The translations under genes were made by a program, and so were the position numbers. Below the pieces are notes generated by a model. The model searched no databases. It was not told the DNA's origin and saw nothing but the letters and a program-made list of their open reading frames with translations. A stretch of DNA of 64,000 bases. Origin: Entomomonas asaccharolytica. Lineage in GTDB: Bacteria > Pseudomonadota > Gammaproteobacteria > Pseudomonadales > Pseudomonadaceae. The stretch lies in contig NZ_CP067393.1 in the NCBI RefSeq assembly GCF_016653615.1, positions 2,991,673 to 3,055,672 on the forward strand, written 5' to 3'. Positions 35,722 through 46,656 of this stretch are shown in pieces (within the stretch, counting starts at the first letter, position 1; each line of letters opens with the position of its first letter).

Positions 35722-35758
35722 AGTTAAAAAATAACTCAGTAGCACACTAGCTACTGAG
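35722..35758 (-). terminator. Intrinsic terminator between rpmJ and rpsM
   Basis: On the minus strand a 9-bp perfect stem, CTCAGTAGC with GCTACTGAG, has a six-base loop and is followed by TTATTTTTTAA. It stands 20 bases after the rpmJ stop and separates the spc genes from the alpha operon. Confidence 0.82.
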
Positions 35759-35777
35759 AATCACTATAAATGCACAA

Positions 35778-35894
35778 TCAACCCTGACGTTGTTTGTGAC
35801 GAGGTTCTGCACTACAAATTACTCGCACAATACCATTGCGACGAATAATCTTACAATTGCGGCATAATTTCTTTACCGATGCACGGACTTTCAT
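35778..35894 (-). CDS. rpmJ: 50S ribosomal protein L36
   Basis: L36 is the smallest large-subunit protein, 38 residues here. It has a zinc-ribbon with [14 protein letters not shown] and [13 protein letters not shown]: cysteines near residues 11, 14 and 27 and a histidine near 32, so it is the metal-binding form. It starts MKVRASV and lies 24 bases after secY, as usual. Confidence 0.97.
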   Translation of the reverse strand: MKVRASVKKLCRNCKIIRRNGIVRVICSAEPRHKQRQG

Positions 35895-35918
35895 CAGTAG
35901 CTCCCCAAACCTTATGAC

Positions 35919-37250
35919 CTACGATCTACCATAGGTTTTCAGATTAGATTTTTTCATTAGAGAGTCATATTGATGAGATACTAGGTGCGATTGTACTTGA
36001 GCCATAAAGTCCATCACAACTACTACTACGATCAATAAAGACGTCCCACCTAAATAAAATGGCAAACCAATTTTTGAAATCAAAAACTGAGGTAATAAAC
36101 ATACCGCCGCCATATAAATTGCTCCAAACAAAGTCAAACGTGTTAACACGCCATCAATGTAACGAGCAGTGTGCTCACCAGGACGAATACCAGGAATAAA
36201 AGCACCAGACTTTTTCAGATTTTCTGCTACATCTTTTGGATTAAATACCAATGCAGTATAGAAGAAACAGAAAAATATAATACCAGCAATAAACAACAAT
36301 ATATAAAGTGGCTGATTAGGTGCTAACAACTGTGCTACAGAACCTAGCCACCCTAAACCTTCAGCTTTACCAAACCACTGTGCTATAGATGCAGGGAATA
36401 ATAAAATACTACTCGCAAAAATAGCAGGAATAACCCCAGCCATATTTACTTTTAAAGGTAAATGACTGGTTTGTTTAGCAAAGTTTTTATAACCTTGTTG
36501 TTGGCGTCTAGCATAGCTAATTTCAATACGACGTTGCCCACGTTCAACAAATACCACGAAAGCCACAATTGCAATAATCAATACACCAACCACAAGTAAG
36601 GTTGCAAATGATCTAAAGTAGTCACCTGTTTCATTAGAAGCAGCTAAAGAATGAACAATTGCACTAGGAATACCAGCCACAATACCAGCGAAAATTAGCA
36701 TGGAAATACCATTACCAACACCACGCTCAGTAATTTGTTCACCCAACCACATTAAAAACATTGAACCAGCAACAAAAGTCGTTACTGCAATAAAAAAGAA
36801 GGAAAAGGCTGTGCTAAAAGTAACACCTTGGCTAGCCAAACCTAATGACATACCAATGGCCTGAACAATCGCTAAAAACAACGCACCATAACGCGTATAC
36901 TGAGTTATTTTACGACGGCCAGCTTCACCTTCTTTACGTAGTTGTTCTAACGAAGGAACTACGGCAGTCATGAGCTGCATGATAATTGATGCCGAAATAT
37001 AGGGCATAATACCCAAGGCAAAAATACTCATACGCTCAAGAGAACCACCCGAGAACATATTGAATAAGTCAAAGATCGTCCCTCCTTGTTGCTGGAATAG
37101 AATCTTTAATTGATCAGGATTAATTCCAGGAACAGGTATATGAGCACCTATTCGATAAACAATAATTGCTAGAAATAGAAACTTTAACCGAGTATATAAC
37201 TCAGTTAAGCCACCACCTGCAAATGAAGAGAGCGCGTTTTGCTTAGCCAT
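35919..37250 (-). CDS. secY: Protein translocase subunit SecY
   Basis: SecY is the pore of the general secretion channel. The 443-residue protein has ten hydrophobic helices, begins with a short cytoplasmic [17 protein letters not shown] segment, and contains [14 protein letters not shown] near residue 37. It has GERGVGNG-like [13 protein letters not shown] near 170, and [28 protein letters not shown] near 345. It follows rplO with no spacing and precedes rpmJ. Confidence 0.98.
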   Translation of the reverse strand: MAKQNALSSFAGGGLTELYTRLKFLFLAIIVYRIGAHIPVPGINPDQLKILFQQQGGTIFDLFNMFSGGSLERMSIFALGIMPYISASIIMQLMTAVVPSLEQLRKEGEAGRRKITQYTRYGALFLAIVQAIGMSLGLASQGVTFSTAFSFFFIAVTTFVAGSMFLMWLGEQITERGVGNGISMLIFAGIVAGIPSAIVHSLAASNETGDYFRSFATLLVVGVLIIAIVAFVVFVERGQRRIEISYARRQQQGYKNFAKQTSHLPLKVNMAGVIPAIFASSILLFPASIAQWFGKAEGLGWLGSVAQLLAPNQPLYILLFIAGIIFFCFFYTALVFNPKDVAENLKKSGAFIPGIRPGEHTARYIDGVLTRLTLFGAIYMAAVCLLPQFLISKIGLPFYLGGTSLLIVVVVVMDFMAQVQSHLVSHQYDSLMKKSNLKTYGRS

Positions 37251-37691
37251 TTAGTCCTCGAACTTACCACCAGCAGCTTCCACAGCTTCCCGCGCACCTT
37301 TGGTAGCAGGAATACCTTTTAATGTAAATGCACTTGCCACTTTACCAGATAACACTAATTTAACGCGCTTAACACTATAGTTAATCACATTAGCTTCTTT
37401 TAAAGTTTGTAGTGTTACTACATCAGCTTTTACTTTAGCTAATTCAGAAGTACGCACCTCTGCACGATCTAAAGCTTTTTGTGAAACGAAGCCGAATTTT
37501 GGTAAACGACGGTGTAAAGGCATTTGTCCGCCTTCAAAACCTGGAGCAACGCCACCACCAGTACGAGAAGTCACACCTTTATGACCACGACCAGCTGTTT
37601 TACCTAAACCACTACCAATACCACGACCAACACGTAATTTAGCTTTACGTGCGCCTGGAGCACTAGCGATTTCATTTAAAAATAGGGCCAT
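37251..37691 (-). CDS. rplO: 50S ribosomal protein L15
   Basis: L15 organises central 23S rRNA during assembly. The 146-residue protein has the glycine/arginine-rich N-terminus [19 protein letters not shown] near residue 23 and [18 protein letters not shown] near 52. It starts two bases after rpmD and abuts secY. Confidence 0.98.
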   Translation of the reverse strand: MALFLNEIASAPGARKAKLRVGRGIGSGLGKTAGRGHKGVTSRTGGGVAPGFEGGQMPLHRRLPKFGFVSQKALDRAEVRTSELAKVKADVVTLQTLKEANVINYSVKRVKLVLSGKVASAFTLKGIPATKGAREAVEAAGGKFED

Positions 37692-37693
37692 TA

Positions 37694-37879
37694 TTAATCC
37701 TCCACTCTTAGAAGGTAATAAGCCTTATTGATCATGCCACGGTTTTCTGGAGTATCTAATACTTCAACAGTGTGACCAATACGACGTAGACCTAACCCTT
37801 TAACACAAGCTTTATGGTTCGCTAAACGACCATTAGTACTTTTGATAAGAGTTACTTTTACTTTGTTAGCAGTAGCCAT
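37694..37879 (-). CDS. rpmD: 50S ribosomal protein L30
   Basis: A 61-residue L30 of the short bacterial type. [25 protein letters not shown] leads into [25 protein letters not shown]. It lies between rpsE and rplO with two-base gaps, indicating tight co-transcription. Confidence 0.97.
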   Translation of the reverse strand: MATANKVKVTLIKSTNGRLANHKACVKGLGLRRIGHTVEVLDTPENRGMINKAYYLLRVED

Positions 37880-37881
37880 GA

Positions 37882-38409
37882 TTATAGAATCTCCTCTACT
37901 GTTTTACCGCGCTTAGTAGCTACAGCATCAGGAGACTGCATATCTCTTAAACCTTTAAAAGTTGCATACACAACGTTTACAGGATTAGTAGAACCATAGC
38001 ACTTAGCTAATACGTTTTGTACACCTGCTACTTCTAATACAGCACGCATAGCACCACCAGCGATGATACCAGTACCTTCAGAGGCTGGCTGCATGTAAAC
38101 TTTAGAAGCACCGTGTACTGATTTAATTGGATACTGTAAAGTAGTGCCATTTAAATCAACTTGAATCATATTGCGACGTGCGGCTTCCATTGCTTTTTGG
38201 ATAGCGGCTGGTACTTCACGTGATTTACCACGACCAAAACCAACACGACCTTTACCATCACCTACTACAGTTAATGCAGTAAAAGTAAAGATACGACCAC
38301 CTTTAACAGTTTTAGCCACACGATTTACTTGAACTAACTTCTCAATGTAACCTTCGTCGCGGCTTTCTTTCTCTTCGCGATTATCGCGATCTCGTCTTTG
38401 CTCTGCCAT
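37882..38409 (-). CDS. rpsE: 30S ribosomal protein S5
   Basis: S5 is at the mRNA entry and helps accuracy. The 175-residue protein has the dsRNA-binding fold near residues 20-85 ([41 protein letters not shown]) and the C-domain [19 protein letters not shown]. An acidic/basic leader of about 15 residues ([18 protein letters not shown]) is longer than in E. coli. Confidence 0.98.
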   Translation of the reverse strand: MAEQRRDRDNREEKESRDEGYIEKLVQVNRVAKTVKGGRIFTFTALTVVGDGKGRVGFGRGKSREVPAAIQKAMEAARRNMIQVDLNGTTLQYPIKSVHGASKVYMQPASEGTGIIAGGAMRAVLEVAGVQNVLAKCYGSTNPVNVVYATFKGLRDMQSPDAVATKRGKTVEEIL

Positions 38410-38412
38410 AAT

Positions 38413-38763
38413 TTAGAACTCCAACCCGCCTTCACGAGCAGCATCAGCTAACGCCTTCACGCGACCATGATATTTAAAACCTGAACGGTCAAAGGCTAGT
38501 TTGGTTACACCAGCAGCTTTAGCACGAGTCGCAATTAATTGACCTACTTTTTTAGCTGCCTCAATATTACCTGTTGCACCATCACGCAATTCTTTATCCA
38601 GCGTAGAAGCACAAGCTAATACTTTGCCACCATCAGCTGCAATAACCTGCGCATAAATATGCTGGGAAGAGCGGTACACGCAGAGACGTACAACTTCCAG
38701 CTCGCGCATTCTTAAACGTGCTTGACGTGCACGGCGCAAACGAGTTTCTTTTTTGTCGCTCAT
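38413..38763 (-). CDS. rplR: 50S ribosomal protein L18
   Basis: L18 binds 5S rRNA with L5. The 116-residue protein begins [22 protein letters not shown] and ends [27 protein letters not shown], the standard bacterial ending. It is between rplF and rpsE. Confidence 0.98.
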   Translation of the reverse strand: MSDKKETRLRRARQARLRMRELEVVRLCVYRSSQHIYAQVIAADGGKVLACASTLDKELRDGATGNIEAAKKVGQLIATRAKAAGVTKLAFDRSGFKYHGRVKALADAAREGGLEF

Positions 38764-38773
38764 TTTCTATGTC

Positions 38774-39310
38774 CTACTTCTTCTTAGCTTCTTTACGATG
38801 GACAGTTTCATCTGCATAACGCACACCTTTACCTTTATATGGCTCTGGTGGACGGAAACCGCGAACTTCAGCTGCTACTTGTCCAACTAATTGTTTATCG
38901 ATACCTTTAATCAAAATTTCAGTTTGAGTAGGCGTTTCTGCAGTGACACCTGCAGGTAATTGGTAATCGATTGGATGCGAAAAACCTAAAGTTAAGTTTA
39001 ATACTTGACCTTTAGCTTGAGCTCTGTAACCAACACCATTTAATAATAGCTTACGCTCAAAGCCTTGGCTAACACCTAACACCATGTTATTAACTAAGGC
39101 GCGAGTAGTACCAGACATTGCTTTCACTTTAAGTTCAGCATTTTCACGTAAGGCAAATTTTAATTCAGAACCATCCTGTGTAATTTCTACGGCAGGATGA
39201 ATTTTCATTTCTAAAGTACCTTTTGGGCCTTTAACTGAAAATTGATCTCCAGCGATTTTAACTTCAACCCCTGCTGGAATAGTAACGGGATTCTTAGCAA
39301 CGCGTGACAT
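38774..39310 (-). CDS. rplF: 50S ribosomal protein L6
   Basis: L6 lies near the factor-binding site. The 178-residue protein begins [17 protein letters not shown] and has the two-domain L6 fold, with [20 protein letters not shown] near the C-terminus as the conserved signature. It lies 12 bases after rpsH. Confidence 0.98.
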   Translation of the reverse strand: MSRVAKNPVTIPAGVEVKIAGDQFSVKGPKGTLEMKIHPAVEITQDGSELKFALRENAELKVKAMSGTTRALVNNMVLGVSQGFERKLLLNGVGYRAQAKGQVLNLTLGFSHPIDYQLPAGVTAETPTQTEILIKGIDKQLVGQVAAEVRGFRPPEPYKGKGVRYADETVHRKEAKKK

Positions 39311-39322
39311 GGCTAACTCCCC

Positions 39323-39715
39323 TTAGAATACTGTACAAAGTACTTCGCCACCAACACCGGCAGCGCGAGCAGCACGATCAGTCATCACACCTTTATTGGT
39401 AGAGATGATAGATACACCTAGACCACCACGTACTTTTGGCAGCTCAGAAGCTGACTTGTAGTTACGTAAGCCTGGACGACTAGCTCTTTTAAGTTCTTCA
39501 ATAACGGGACGACCTTCGAAATATTTTAATTCGATAGTCAACTCGGGTTTTACGCTTTCACTAACTGAGTACCCTTGAATGTAACCTTCGTCTTGAAGAA
39601 CTTTGGCTACAGCCACCTTTAATTTAGAGGATGGCATGCTTACAACTGACTTTTCAGCCATTTGGGCATTACGGATACGGGTTAGCATATCAGCTAACGG
39701 GTCCTGCATACTCAT
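39323..39715 (-). CDS. rpsH: 30S ribosomal protein S8
   Basis: S8 binds the central 16S domain, and in E. coli it represses the spc operon. The 130-residue protein starts [18 protein letters not shown] and ends [22 protein letters not shown], nearly the Pseudomonas sequence. It is first after a terminator and new promoter, with a leader of about 105 bases, so it heads its own transcription unit. Confidence 0.98.
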   Translation of the reverse strand: MSMQDPLADMLTRIRNAQMAEKSVVSMPSSKLKVAVAKVLQDEGYIQGYSVSESVKPELTIELKYFEGRPVIEELKRASRPGLRNYKSASELPKVRGGLGVSIISTNKGVMTDRAARAAGVGGEVLCTVF

Positions 39716-39826
39716 GGGCTATTTTTACTCCTAAAAATATAAAAGAACCTATTTTTATTATTTAAATCAATATAAATAGGCTACGAAACGCCAAAATGCT
39801 CCTCACAGAGATTCGGCGAGCCGAGT

Positions 39827-39855
39827 ATTTTAACGACACAAAAAAAATAAGTCAA
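39827..39855 (-). promoter_or_regulatory. Sigma-70 promoter for rpsH, embedded in a terminator
   Basis: On the minus strand TTGACT (39850-39855) and TAAAAT (39827-39832) are exactly 17 bases apart. The -35 box is the descending arm of the terminator hairpin, and the terminator's T run is the spacer. Transcription would start near 39820. The leader then has a stem of CGCC-GGCG with an upper CTC/GAG helix near 39788-39817, a candidate site for feedback by S8 (inference). Confidence 0.65.
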
Positions 39856-39874
39856 GCTATAAAGCTTGACTTAT
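39839..39874 (-). terminator. Strong intrinsic terminator between rpsN and rpsH
   Basis: A 12-bp perfect stem (ATAAGTCAAGCT and complement) with a four-base loop is followed by a run of eight T residues on the minus strand. It stands about 28 bases after the rpsN stop, within the spc gene string. Confidence 0.88.
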
Positions 39875-39901
39875 CTTATTTACAACTTAATTACTGAGTA
39901 A

Positions 39902-40207
39902 TTACCAGCTAGCTTTCACTAAACCTGGCACATCACCACGCATTGCTGCTTCACGTAACTTGTTACGACCTAAACCGAACTTACGGTATACACCATGTGG
40001 ACGGCCAGTGATGCGGCAACGGTTACGAATACGTGATTTACTAGCATCACGAGGTTGTTTTTGTAAAGCAACTTGTGCTTCCCAACGCTCTTCATCAGTA
40101 GATTTTGGGTTAACAATAATTGCTTTTAAAGCAGCACGCTTTGCAGCGTATTTAGCAACCGTTTGTTGACGTTTCAATTCACGGTTTTTCATGCTCATTT
40201 TAGCCAT
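39902..40207 (-). CDS. rpsN: 30S ribosomal protein S14
   Basis: S14 is in the small-subunit head. The 101-residue zinc-independent form begins [16 protein letters not shown] and has [24 protein letters not shown] near residue 63. The CxxC zinc sites of the short form are missing. It follows rplE by ten bases and precedes the internal terminator. Confidence 0.98.
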   Translation of the reverse strand: MAKMSMKNRELKRQQTVAKYAAKRAALKAIIVNPKSTDEERWEAQVALQKQPRDASKSRIRNRCRITGRPHGVYRKFGLGRNKLREAAMRGDVPGLVKASW

Positions 40208-40217
40208 TGTCTAACTC

Positions 40218-40757
40218 CTAGTTACGGAATGGGAAGTTAAATGCACGTAATAATGCACGTCCTTCTTCATCCGTACGCGCTGTAGTGGTTACAGTAATAT
40301 CTAAACCACGTAAAGCATCAATTTTATCGTAATCAATTTCTGGGAAAATGATTTGTTCTTTTACGCCCATGCTGTAATTTCCACGTCCGTCAAAAGACTT
40401 GGCATTTAAGCCACGGAAATCACGTACACGTGGTAAAGAGATCGAAATCAAACGATCCAAAAACTCATACATACGATCACGACGTAAAGTAACCTTGATA
40501 CCAATTGGCCAACCTTCACGAACCTTGAAACCCGCAATTGATTTACGCGCTTTAGTAACCACTGCTTTTTGACCTGTGATTTTCTCAAGATCAGCTAAAG
40601 CATTTTCAATTACTTTTTTATCGCCAATTGCTTCACCAAGACCCATGTTAAGGGTGATTTTGGTAATGCGAGGAACTTCCATCACATTAGCTAATTTTAA
40701 TTCGTCCTTTAACTTAGGAAGAATTTGTTCTTTGTAAACTTTTTCTAGACGTGCCAT
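40218..40757 (-). CDS. rplE: 50S ribosomal protein L5
   Basis: L5 binds 5S rRNA and contacts the P-site tRNA. The 179-residue protein has [16 protein letters not shown] near residue 28, [18 protein letters not shown] near 70, and a [20 protein letters not shown] ending. It lies between rplX and rpsN. Confidence 0.98.
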   Translation of the reverse strand: MARLEKVYKEQILPKLKDELKLANVMEVPRITKITLNMGLGEAIGDKKVIENALADLEKITGQKAVVTKARKSIAGFKVREGWPIGIKVTLRRDRMYEFLDRLISISLPRVRDFRGLNAKSFDGRGNYSMGVKEQIIFPEIDYDKIDALRGLDITVTTTARTDEEGRALLRAFNFPFRN

Positions 40758-40775
40758 GGTTATTTACCTTCCTTC

Positions 40776-41090
40776 TCAAGCGTCAATCGGTTGTTGATTG
40801 GACTTGAAGATACGAACCTTAACACCATCTTCAAATTTAAAACCTACGCGATCTGCTTTGCTAGTTTCTGAATTGAAAATAGCAACATTCGAGATATGCA
40901 AAGGTGCTTCTTTCTCAACAATACCGCCTTGAGTACCAGCTTGTGGATTAGGCTTAGTATGGCGTTTAACCATATTAATACCACTTACAATCACACGATC
41001 ATCAGCAAGCACTTTAACGATACGGCCGCGCTTACCTTTATCTTTACCGGCGATGACGATAATTTCGTCATCTCGACGAATCTTCTTCAT
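40776..41090 (-). CDS. rplX: 50S ribosomal protein L24
   Basis: L24 starts large-subunit assembly. The 104-residue protein carries the KOW motif [21 protein letters not shown] near residue 10 and [20 protein letters not shown] after it. It is 11 bases downstream of rplN. Confidence 0.98.
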   Translation of the reverse strand: MKKIRRDDEIIVIAGKDKGKRGRIVKVLADDRVIVSGINMVKRHTKPNPQAGTQGGIVEKEAPLHISNVAIFNSETSKADRVGFKFEDGVKVRIFKSNQQPIDA

Positions 41091-41101
41091 AGCGCCTCTC
41101 C

Positions 41102-41470
41102 TTACAACACTTCTGGAGCAAGTGAGACGATTTTCATAAACTTCTCAGTACGAAGTTCACGAGTTACTGGTCCAAAGATACGGGTACCAATCGGCTCTTG
41201 CTTATTGTTTAATAACACAGCTGCGTTATCATCAAAACGGATTAAAGAACCATCCTGACGACGAACACCATGACGAGTACGTACAACTACCGCAGTCATC
41301 ACTTGCCCTTTTTTAACTTTACCACGTGGGATGGCTTCTTTCACAGCTACCTTAATGATGTCACCCACAGCAGCATAACGACGGTGAGAACCACCTAATA
41401 CTTTAATGCACATCACACGACGTGCACCACTGTTATCTGCCACATCTAGCATTGATTGAGTCTGAATCAT
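41102..41470 (-). CDS. rplN: 50S ribosomal protein L14
   Basis: L14 is at the subunit interface. The 122-residue protein begins [22 protein letters not shown] and includes [23 protein letters not shown] and [13 protein letters not shown]. Every part is the conserved bacterial form. It lies between rpsQ and rplX. Confidence 0.98.
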   Translation of the reverse strand: MIQTQSMLDVADNSGARRVMCIKVLGGSHRRYAAVGDIIKVAVKEAIPRGKVKKGQVMTAVVVRTRHGVRRQDGSLIRFDDNAAVLLNNKQEPIGTRIFGPVTRELRTEKFMKIVSLAPEVL

Positions 41471-41488
41471 ATATTTTCTCCGACCCTC

Positions 41489-41755
41489 TTACACTGCGTC
41501 CGCACGTTCAACAACTTCCACCAATGTCCAAGCTTTAGTCTTGGATAGTGGACGCGTTTCACGAATGGTAACTGTGTCGCCAATGCGACATTGATTAGTC
41601 TCATCGTGCGCATGTAATTTAGTAGAACGTTTAACATACTTACCATAGATTGGGTGTTTTACACGACGCTCAATCAATACAGTAATTGTTTTGTCCATTT
41701 TATCGCTAGTCACACGACCCATAAGCGTGCGAACGGTTTTTTGAGCTTCAGCCAT
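41489..41755 (-). CDS. rpsQ: 30S ribosomal protein S17
   Basis: S17 binds the 5' domain of 16S rRNA early in assembly. The 88-residue protein begins [15 protein letters not shown] and has [20 protein letters not shown] near residue 28. An ATG two codons upstream also exists; the MAEAQK start follows the Pseudomonas protein. It is two bases after rpmC. Confidence 0.97.
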   Translation of the reverse strand: MAEAQKTVRTLMGRVTSDKMDKTITVLIERRVKHPIYGKYVKRSTKLHAHDETNQCRIGDTVTIRETRPLSKTKAWTLVEVVERADAV

Positions 41756-41757
41756 AA

Positions 41758-41970
41758 TCACTTACCTGCCTGCTTCTGCTTCGCGGTCAACTCGGTTTTA
41801 AGGCGAGCGATATCACGTTTAACCTGTTTGAGCAAGTGAACTTGACCTAACTGACCAGTCGCTTTTTGCATACGCAAATTAAACTGATCACGCAATAAGC
41901 CCATGATTTGCTCGTTAATTTGTTCTACGGAAAGATTCCGTACTTCTTCACGTCTTTGTTTTAATTTCAT
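41758..41970 (-). CDS. rpmC: 50S ribosomal protein L29
   Basis: A 70-residue two-helix protein near the tunnel exit. [29 protein letters not shown] is the L29 signature. Its ATG shares one base with the rplP stop codon. The tail KQKQAGK is slightly longer than in E. coli. Confidence 0.97.
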   Translation of the reverse strand: MKLKQRREEVRNLSVEQINEQIMGLLRDQFNLRMQKATGQLGQVHLLKQVKRDIARLKTELTAKQKQAGK

Positions 41971-42383
41971 TACATCACCGTCCGCTTAACAAAAGAGGTG
42001 GGAATAGGAAGTTTAGCTGCAGCAAGTGCAAAAGCTTCACGGGCTAATACTTCTGAAACGCCTTCAATTTCGTAAAGAACTTTACCAGGTTGAATTTGTG
42101 CTACCCAGTATTCTACGCCACCTTTACCTTTACCCATACGAACCTCTAAAGGTTTCTTGGTAATTGGCTTATCAGGAAACACACGAATCCAGATTTTACC
42201 ACCACGCTTAACGTGACGTGTGAGAGCACGACGTGCTGCTTCGATTTGACGAGCAGTTAAACGACCGCGTCCAGTAGCTTTCAGCGCGTACTCGCCAAAA
42301 CTCACTTTGCTACCGCGATGAGCAAGACCACGGTTATGACCCGTCATCTGCTTTCTAAATTTTGTACGCTTTGGTTGTAACAT
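41970..42383 (-). CDS. rplP: 50S ribosomal protein L16
   Basis: L16 helps form the A-site tRNA pocket. The 137-residue protein begins [24 protein letters not shown] and includes the [14 protein letters not shown] segment near residue 82. It follows rpsC by 12 bases. Confidence 0.98.
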   Translation of the reverse strand: MLQPKRTKFRKQMTGHNRGLAHRGSKVSFGEYALKATGRGRLTARQIEAARRALTRHVKRGGKIWIRVFPDKPITKKPLEVRMGKGKGGVEYWVAQIQPGKVLYEIEGVSEVLAREAFALAAAKLPIPTSFVKRTVM

Positions 42384-42395
42384 TTGGCGTACCCC

Positions 42396-43079
42396 TTACT
42401 TAGCAGCTTTTTTACGAGATGTAGGTGCTGGTTTAGTTTCTTCTAATTGGCCACCGATAACTTCGCCTTTGAAGATCCAAACTTTAACACCGATTACACC
42501 ATAAGTAGTGTGTGCTTCATAGGTTGCATAATCGATATCTGCACGAAGTGTATGTAAAGGAACACGGCCTTCACGATACCATTCGCTACGAGCGATTTCT
42601 GCACCACCTAAGCGACCGCTTACCTGAATCTTGATACCTTTAGCACCAAGACGCATTGCGCTCTGTACCGCACGTTTCATTGCACGACGGAACATAACAC
42701 GACGCTCTAACTGCTGGGCAACACCTTGTGCTACTAACATTGCGTCTAATTCTGGTTTACGAATTTCTTCAATATTAATATGAACGGGAACACCCATTTG
42801 TTTGGTCAGGTCCTGACGTAACTTTTCCACATCTTCACCTTTTTTCCCAATAACAATACCAGGACGTGCAGTGTGAATAGTAATACGTGCACTTTGAGCT
42901 GGACGAGCAATGTCGATTCGGCTCACGGACGCGTTTTTTAATTTATCTTGGAGATAACCACGAACTTTCAAGTCAGTATTTAGATAATCCGCATAGTTTT
43001 TGCGGTCTGCATACCAAACAGAAGTGTGCTCCTTTACGATTCCTAGGCGTATGCCAGTAGGATGTACTTTCTGACCCAT
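42396..43079 (-). CDS. rpsC: 30S ribosomal protein S3
   Basis: S3 lies at the mRNA entry pore. The 227-residue protein begins [16 protein letters not shown] and contains the KH domain with [16 protein letters not shown] near residue 60. It has [30 protein letters not shown] near 155. An open frame runs 28 codons upstream into rplV, but MGQKVHP is the universal start. Confidence 0.98.
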   Translation of the reverse strand: MGQKVHPTGIRLGIVKEHTSVWYADRKNYADYLNTDLKVRGYLQDKLKNASVSRIDIARPAQSARITIHTARPGIVIGKKGEDVEKLRQDLTKQMGVPVHINIEEIRKPELDAMLVAQGVAQQLERRVMFRRAMKRAVQSAMRLGAKGIKIQVSGRLGGAEIARSEWYREGRVPLHTLRADIDYATYEAHTTYGVIGVKVWIFKGEVIGGQLEETKPAPTSRKKAAK

Positions 43080-43092
43080 CTGATCGACTCCG

Positions 43093-43443
43093 TTACTTTT
43101 CGATAACTTTAACAGTGATATGACAAGACCGTTTAACAATACGATCAGCACGACCTTTTGCACGAGGAAGCATACGTTTTAAAGAACGCCCTTCGTCCAC
43201 ATAAACAGCATGAATTTTCAGGTCATCAATGTCAAAGCCCTTATTTTGTTCAGCATTTGCAATCGCTGACTCAAGCACTTTCTTAAATAACGGAGCAGCT
43301 TTTTTACTGCTGAACGTTAGTAAATTAAGTGCAGTGCCAATCTCCTTCCCACGAATTTGATCAGCTACTAAGCGAGCTTTCTGAGCAGAAATACGAGCAC
43401 CTGATAATTTCGCAGATACTATCTTATCTTTGTCTTCTTTCAT
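43093..43443 (-). CDS. rplV: 50S ribosomal protein L22
   Basis: L22 lines the exit tunnel. The 116-residue protein contains [23 protein letters not shown] near residue 12 and [28 protein letters not shown] near 82. The ATG at the KEDKDK start was chosen because a GGTGA ribosome site precedes it; a GTG three codons earlier overlaps that site. The N-terminus is about six residues longer than in P. aeruginosa. Confidence 0.97.
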   Translation of the reverse strand: MKEDKDKIVSAKLSGARISAQKARLVADQIRGKEIGTALNLLTFSSKKAAPLFKKVLESAIANAEQNKGFDIDDLKIHAVYVDEGRSLKRMLPRAKGRADRIVKRSCHITVKVIEK

Positions 43444-43455
43444 TATGCTCACCTA

Positions 43456-43731
43456 TTAACGCTTGGCTTTCTTATCTGCCGCGTGACCACGATATGTACG
43501 GGTAGCAGCAAACTCGCCTAATTTATGGCCAACCATATCTTCATTCACAAGTACTGGTACGTGTTGACGACCATTGTGAACAGCGATAGTTAAACCTACC
43601 ATTTGTGGCAATATCATAGAACGACGTGACCAAGTTTTAATTGGTTTACGATCATTCTTTTCAACAGCCGTTTCGATCTTCTTCAATAGGTGAAGATCGA
43701 TAAAAGGACCTTTCTTTAACGAACGTGGCAT
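43456..43731 (-). CDS. rpsS: 30S ribosomal protein S19
   Basis: S19 is in the small-subunit head and makes a bridge to the large subunit. The 91-residue protein begins [18 protein letters not shown] and has [17 protein letters not shown] near residue 68. It is between rplB and rplV. Confidence 0.98.
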   Translation of the reverse strand: MPRSLKKGPFIDLHLLKKIETAVEKNDRKPIKTWSRRSMILPQMVGLTIAVHNGRQHVPVLVNEDMVGHKLGEFAATRTYRGHAADKKAKR

Positions 43732-43745
43732 TATCGTATCCTCAC

Positions 43746-44570
43746 TTATTTACGACGACGGACAATCATATTGTCAGTACGTTTATTAGTACGAGTTTTC
43801 TTACCTTTGGTTTTGATACCCCAAGGCGTAACTGGGTGACGACCACCAGAAGTACGACCTTCACCACCACCATGTGGATGGTCTACCGGGTTCATTGCCA
43901 CACCACGTACTGTAGGACGAATACCACGCCAGCGGCTTGCACCAGCCTTACCTAATGAACGTAAGCTATGTTCACCATTTGATACTTCACCTAAGGTAGC
44001 ACGACATTCTGATAAGATTTTACGCATTTCGCCAGAACGTAAACGTACAGTTACATAAGCACCTTCACGGGCAACTAACTGTACAGAAGCACCCGCAGAA
44101 CGAGCAATTTGTGCACCTTTACCAGGTTTCATTTCGATACAGTGAATCGTACTACCTACTGGGATATTACGTAATGGTAATGTATTACCCGCTTTAATTG
44201 GTGCATGAGCACCAGCGATTATTTGATCGCCAGCTTTAACACCTTTAGGCGCAATAATATAACGACGTTCACCATCTGCATATTTCAATAAAGCGATATG
44301 TGCAGTACGGTTTGGATCGTATTCAATACGCTCTACAACCGCTGGAATACCATCTTTATCATTGCGACGGAAATCAACTAAACGGTAATGTTGCTTATGT
44401 CCACCACCAATATGGCGCGTAGTGATACGACCATTATTGTTACGACCACCAGACTTAGACTTTTTCTCAAGTAATGGTGCATATGGAGCACCTTTGTGTA
44501 ACTCAGGAGTTACTACTTTAACTACGAAACGACGTCCTGCTGAGGTCGGTTTGCATTTAACTATAGCCAT
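43746..44570 (-). CDS. rplB: 50S ribosomal protein L2
   Basis: L2 is needed for subunit joining and peptidyl transfer. The 274-residue protein contains [26 protein letters not shown] near residue 43 and [29 protein letters not shown] near 223, with the conserved His. It follows rplW by 14 bases. Confidence 0.98.
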   Translation of the reverse strand: MAIVKCKPTSAGRRFVVKVVTPELHKGAPYAPLLEKKSKSGGRNNNGRITTRHIGGGHKQHYRLVDFRRNDKDGIPAVVERIEYDPNRTAHIALLKYADGERRYIIAPKGVKAGDQIIAGAHAPIKAGNTLPLRNIPVGSTIHCIEMKPGKGAQIARSAGASVQLVAREGAYVTVRLRSGEMRKILSECRATLGEVSNGEHSLRSLGKAGASRWRGIRPTVRGVAMNPVDHPHGGGEGRTSGGRHPVTPWGIKTKGKKTRTNKRTDNMIVRRRK

Positions 44571-44584
44571 GGATGCACCCTACC

Positions 44585-44926
44585 TTATTTATCTTGAGCA
44601 GCTAATGATTCAATAACACTGCCTGGCTTAAGAACAACGTAGGCTTTTTTCCAATCGCTTTCTTTACCTTTTGCAAAACGAATACGTTTTGAAGTTTTAC
44701 CAGACATTTCTCTTTTGACCTTACCTTTAACATTTAAGGTCATCACTTTAGCTACTTCAACTTTGAATAGTTTTTCAACTGCTTCTTTGATCTCAACTTT
44801 ATTAGCAGTAGCAGCTACTTTAAAAGCAATGCGATCTTGACCGCCTTCTTCTAAAATAAGTTCTGACTTCTCAGTATGGAGAGGGGCAAGAAGAACCTTG
44901 TATAAACGAGCTTGTTCAAAACTCAT
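44585..44926 (-). CDS. rplW: 50S ribosomal protein L23
   Basis: L23 docks trigger factor and SRP at the tunnel exit. The protein has 113 residues, longer than the E. coli form (100). [18 protein letters not shown] near residue 6 and [20 protein letters not shown] near 34 identify it. Its ATG overlaps the rplD stop by four bases. Confidence 0.97.
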   Translation of the reverse strand: MSFEQARLYKVLLAPLHTEKSELILEEGGQDRIAFKVAATANKVEIKEAVEKLFKVEVAKVMTLNVKGKVKREMSGKTSKRIRFAKGKESDWKKAYVVLKPGSVIESLAAQDK

Positions 44927-45525
44927 GCCAATACCTCCTCAATTTTCTTAATAGCAGGTACAGTAATCAATACCTTTTCATAAGCAATTAAACTGACAGG
45001 ATCAGAACCACTTGCTTCTACATAATCTACATGAGGTAGGTTACGAGCTGCTAACCATAGGTTAGTATCAAAAGCATCAGTTATGATTAATACATCTTTT
45101 AACTCTAATGCTTGCAGTTTATTCACTAATTCTTTAGTTTTTGGCGCATCAACAGCAAAATTTTCAACCACTACTAAACGATCAGTACGCGCAAGTTCAG
45201 ATAAAATTGAACGAATCGCTGCACGATACATTTTGCGGTTAATTTTTTGTGAATGATCTTGTGGCTTAGCTGCAAAAGTAGTACCACCGCTACGCCAGAT
45301 TGGGCTACGAGTAGATCCAGCACGTGCGCGACCAGTACCTTTTTGACGCCAAGGTTTTTTACCACCACCAGATACTTCGGCACGTGTTTTTTGCGCGCGA
45401 GTTCCTTGACGACCAGCAGCCATATAAGCTACCACGGCTTGGTGGATTAATGTTTCATTGTACTTTGCATCGAACACAGCTTGATTAACTTCGATAGCTT
45501 GCGCACCATTTACATTTAATTGCAT
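44923..45525 (-). CDS. rplD: 50S ribosomal protein L4
   Basis: L4 reaches the exit tunnel and, in E. coli, represses the S10 operon. The 200-residue protein has [32 protein letters not shown] near residue 39, the rRNA-binding loop, and [22 protein letters not shown] near the end. It is after rplC in the standard order. Confidence 0.98.
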   Translation of the reverse strand: MQLNVNGAQAIEVNQAVFDAKYNETLIHQAVVAYMAAGRQGTRAQKTRAEVSGGGKKPWRQKGTGRARAGSTRSPIWRSGGTTFAAKPQDHSQKINRKMYRAAIRSILSELARTDRLVVVENFAVDAPKTKELVNKLQALELKDVLIITDAFDTNLWLAARNLPHVDYVEASGSDPVSLIAYEKVLITVPAIKKIEEVLA

Positions 45526-45538
45526 TCTTTATTCCCCC

Positions 45539-46174
45539 TTAACCGCGAGCTTTAACAGCAGGACGTACGATCACATCACTACCAGTAGCACCAGGAACAG
45601 CTCCTTTCACTAATAGTAAGTTGCGCTCAACGTCAACACGAACGATTTGTAGGGACTGCACAGTAACGCGCTCAGCACCTAAGTGACCAGACATTTTCTT
45701 ACCTTTGAAAACACGACCAGGAGTCTGACACTGACCGATAGAGCCTGGCACACGGTGAGACACTGAGTTACCATGCGTATTGTCTTGACCACGGAAATTC
45801 CAACGCTTAATAGTACCAGCAAATCCTTTACCTTTAGATTGACCAGTTACGTCAACCATTTGACCAGCTTCGAACATATCAACTTTAAGTTCGTCACCAG
45901 CTTGGTATTCGCCATCTTCTAAACGGAATTCTAAAACGCCACGACCAGCAGCTACTTTAGCTTTAGCAAAGTGACCAGCTTGTGGCTTGGAAACGCGAGA
46001 AGTACGACGCTCACCTACTGTAACTTGTACAGCACGGTAGCCATCAGTTTCTTCTGATTTGAATTGAGTAACTCGATTTGGTTCCACTTCAATAACAGTA
46101 ACTGGAATCGAGATACCTTCTTCGGTAAAAATGCGAGTCATACCGCATTTACGACCGATAACACCAATTGTCAT
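45539..46174 (-). CDS. rplC: 50S ribosomal protein L3
   Basis: L3 is near the peptidyl transferase centre. The 211-residue protein begins [16 protein letters not shown] and contains [14 protein letters not shown] and [30 protein letters not shown], which includes the Gln that is methylated in E. coli. An upstream in-frame start 11 codons earlier was rejected because an AGAGG site fits MTIGVIG. Confidence 0.98.
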   Translation of the reverse strand: MTIGVIGRKCGMTRIFTEEGISIPVTVIEVEPNRVTQFKSEETDGYRAVQVTVGERRTSRVSKPQAGHFAKAKVAAGRGVLEFRLEDGEYQAGDELKVDMFEAGQMVDVTGQSKGKGFAGTIKRWNFRGQDNTHGNSVSHRVPGSIGQCQTPGRVFKGKKMSGHLGAERVTVQSLQIVRVDVERNLLLVKGAVPGATGSDVIVRPAVKARG

Positions 46175-46255
46175 ATTTATACCTCTATAAGTGTACGGGG
46201 CTTTCACCCGCTATGGCCGCCCATTTCAGAGCGTTACACGACTAAGGAAATAACC

Positions 46256-46567
46256 TTAGCCGAGGCTGATTTGCACTTCTACACCAGCTGCAAGATCAAG
46301 CTTCATTAACGCATCAACTGTTTTATCAGTTGGTTGCACGATATCTAATACTCTTTTATGAGTACGAATTTCATATTGATCACGCGCGTCTTTATTAACG
46401 TGCGGAGAAATCAATACAGTAAATCTCTCTTTACGAGTTGGTAATGGTATTGGACCACGAACTTGAGCCCCAGTACGTTTCGCAGTATCTACGATTTCCT
46501 GAGTTGATTGATCGATCAAGCGGTGATCAAATGCCTTTAACCGAATACGAATTTGTTGGTTTTGCAT
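46256..46567 (-). CDS. rpsJ: 30S ribosomal protein S10
   Basis: S10 is in the head and also acts with NusB in antitermination. The 103-residue protein begins [21 protein letters not shown] and has [35 protein letters not shown] near residue 38. It is the first gene of the S10 operon, with a GAGG ribosome site and a promoter 60 bases upstream. The usual str-operon neighbours (fusA, tuf) are not upstream here. Confidence 0.98.
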   Translation of the reverse strand: MQNQQIRIRLKAFDHRLIDQSTQEIVDTAKRTGAQVRGPIPLPTRKERFTVLISPHVNKDARDQYEIRTHKRVLDIVQPTDKTVDALMKLDLAAGVEVQISLG

Positions 46568-46627
46568 GTTGACCTCAGACTCTAATAACTTTCAACAGGC
46601 GGACTATGCCCACTGAAAAGAGGCGCA

Positions 46628-46656
46628 ATTCTACGGTGTGTTAAGTACAGTGTCAA
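46628..46656 (-). promoter_or_regulatory. Sigma-70 promoter of the S10 operon
   Basis: On the minus strand TTGACA (46651-46656) and TAGAAT (46628-46633) are separated by 17 bases, with a TGCGCC discriminator. It gives a short leader of about 55 bases before rpsJ. Confidence 0.85.
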
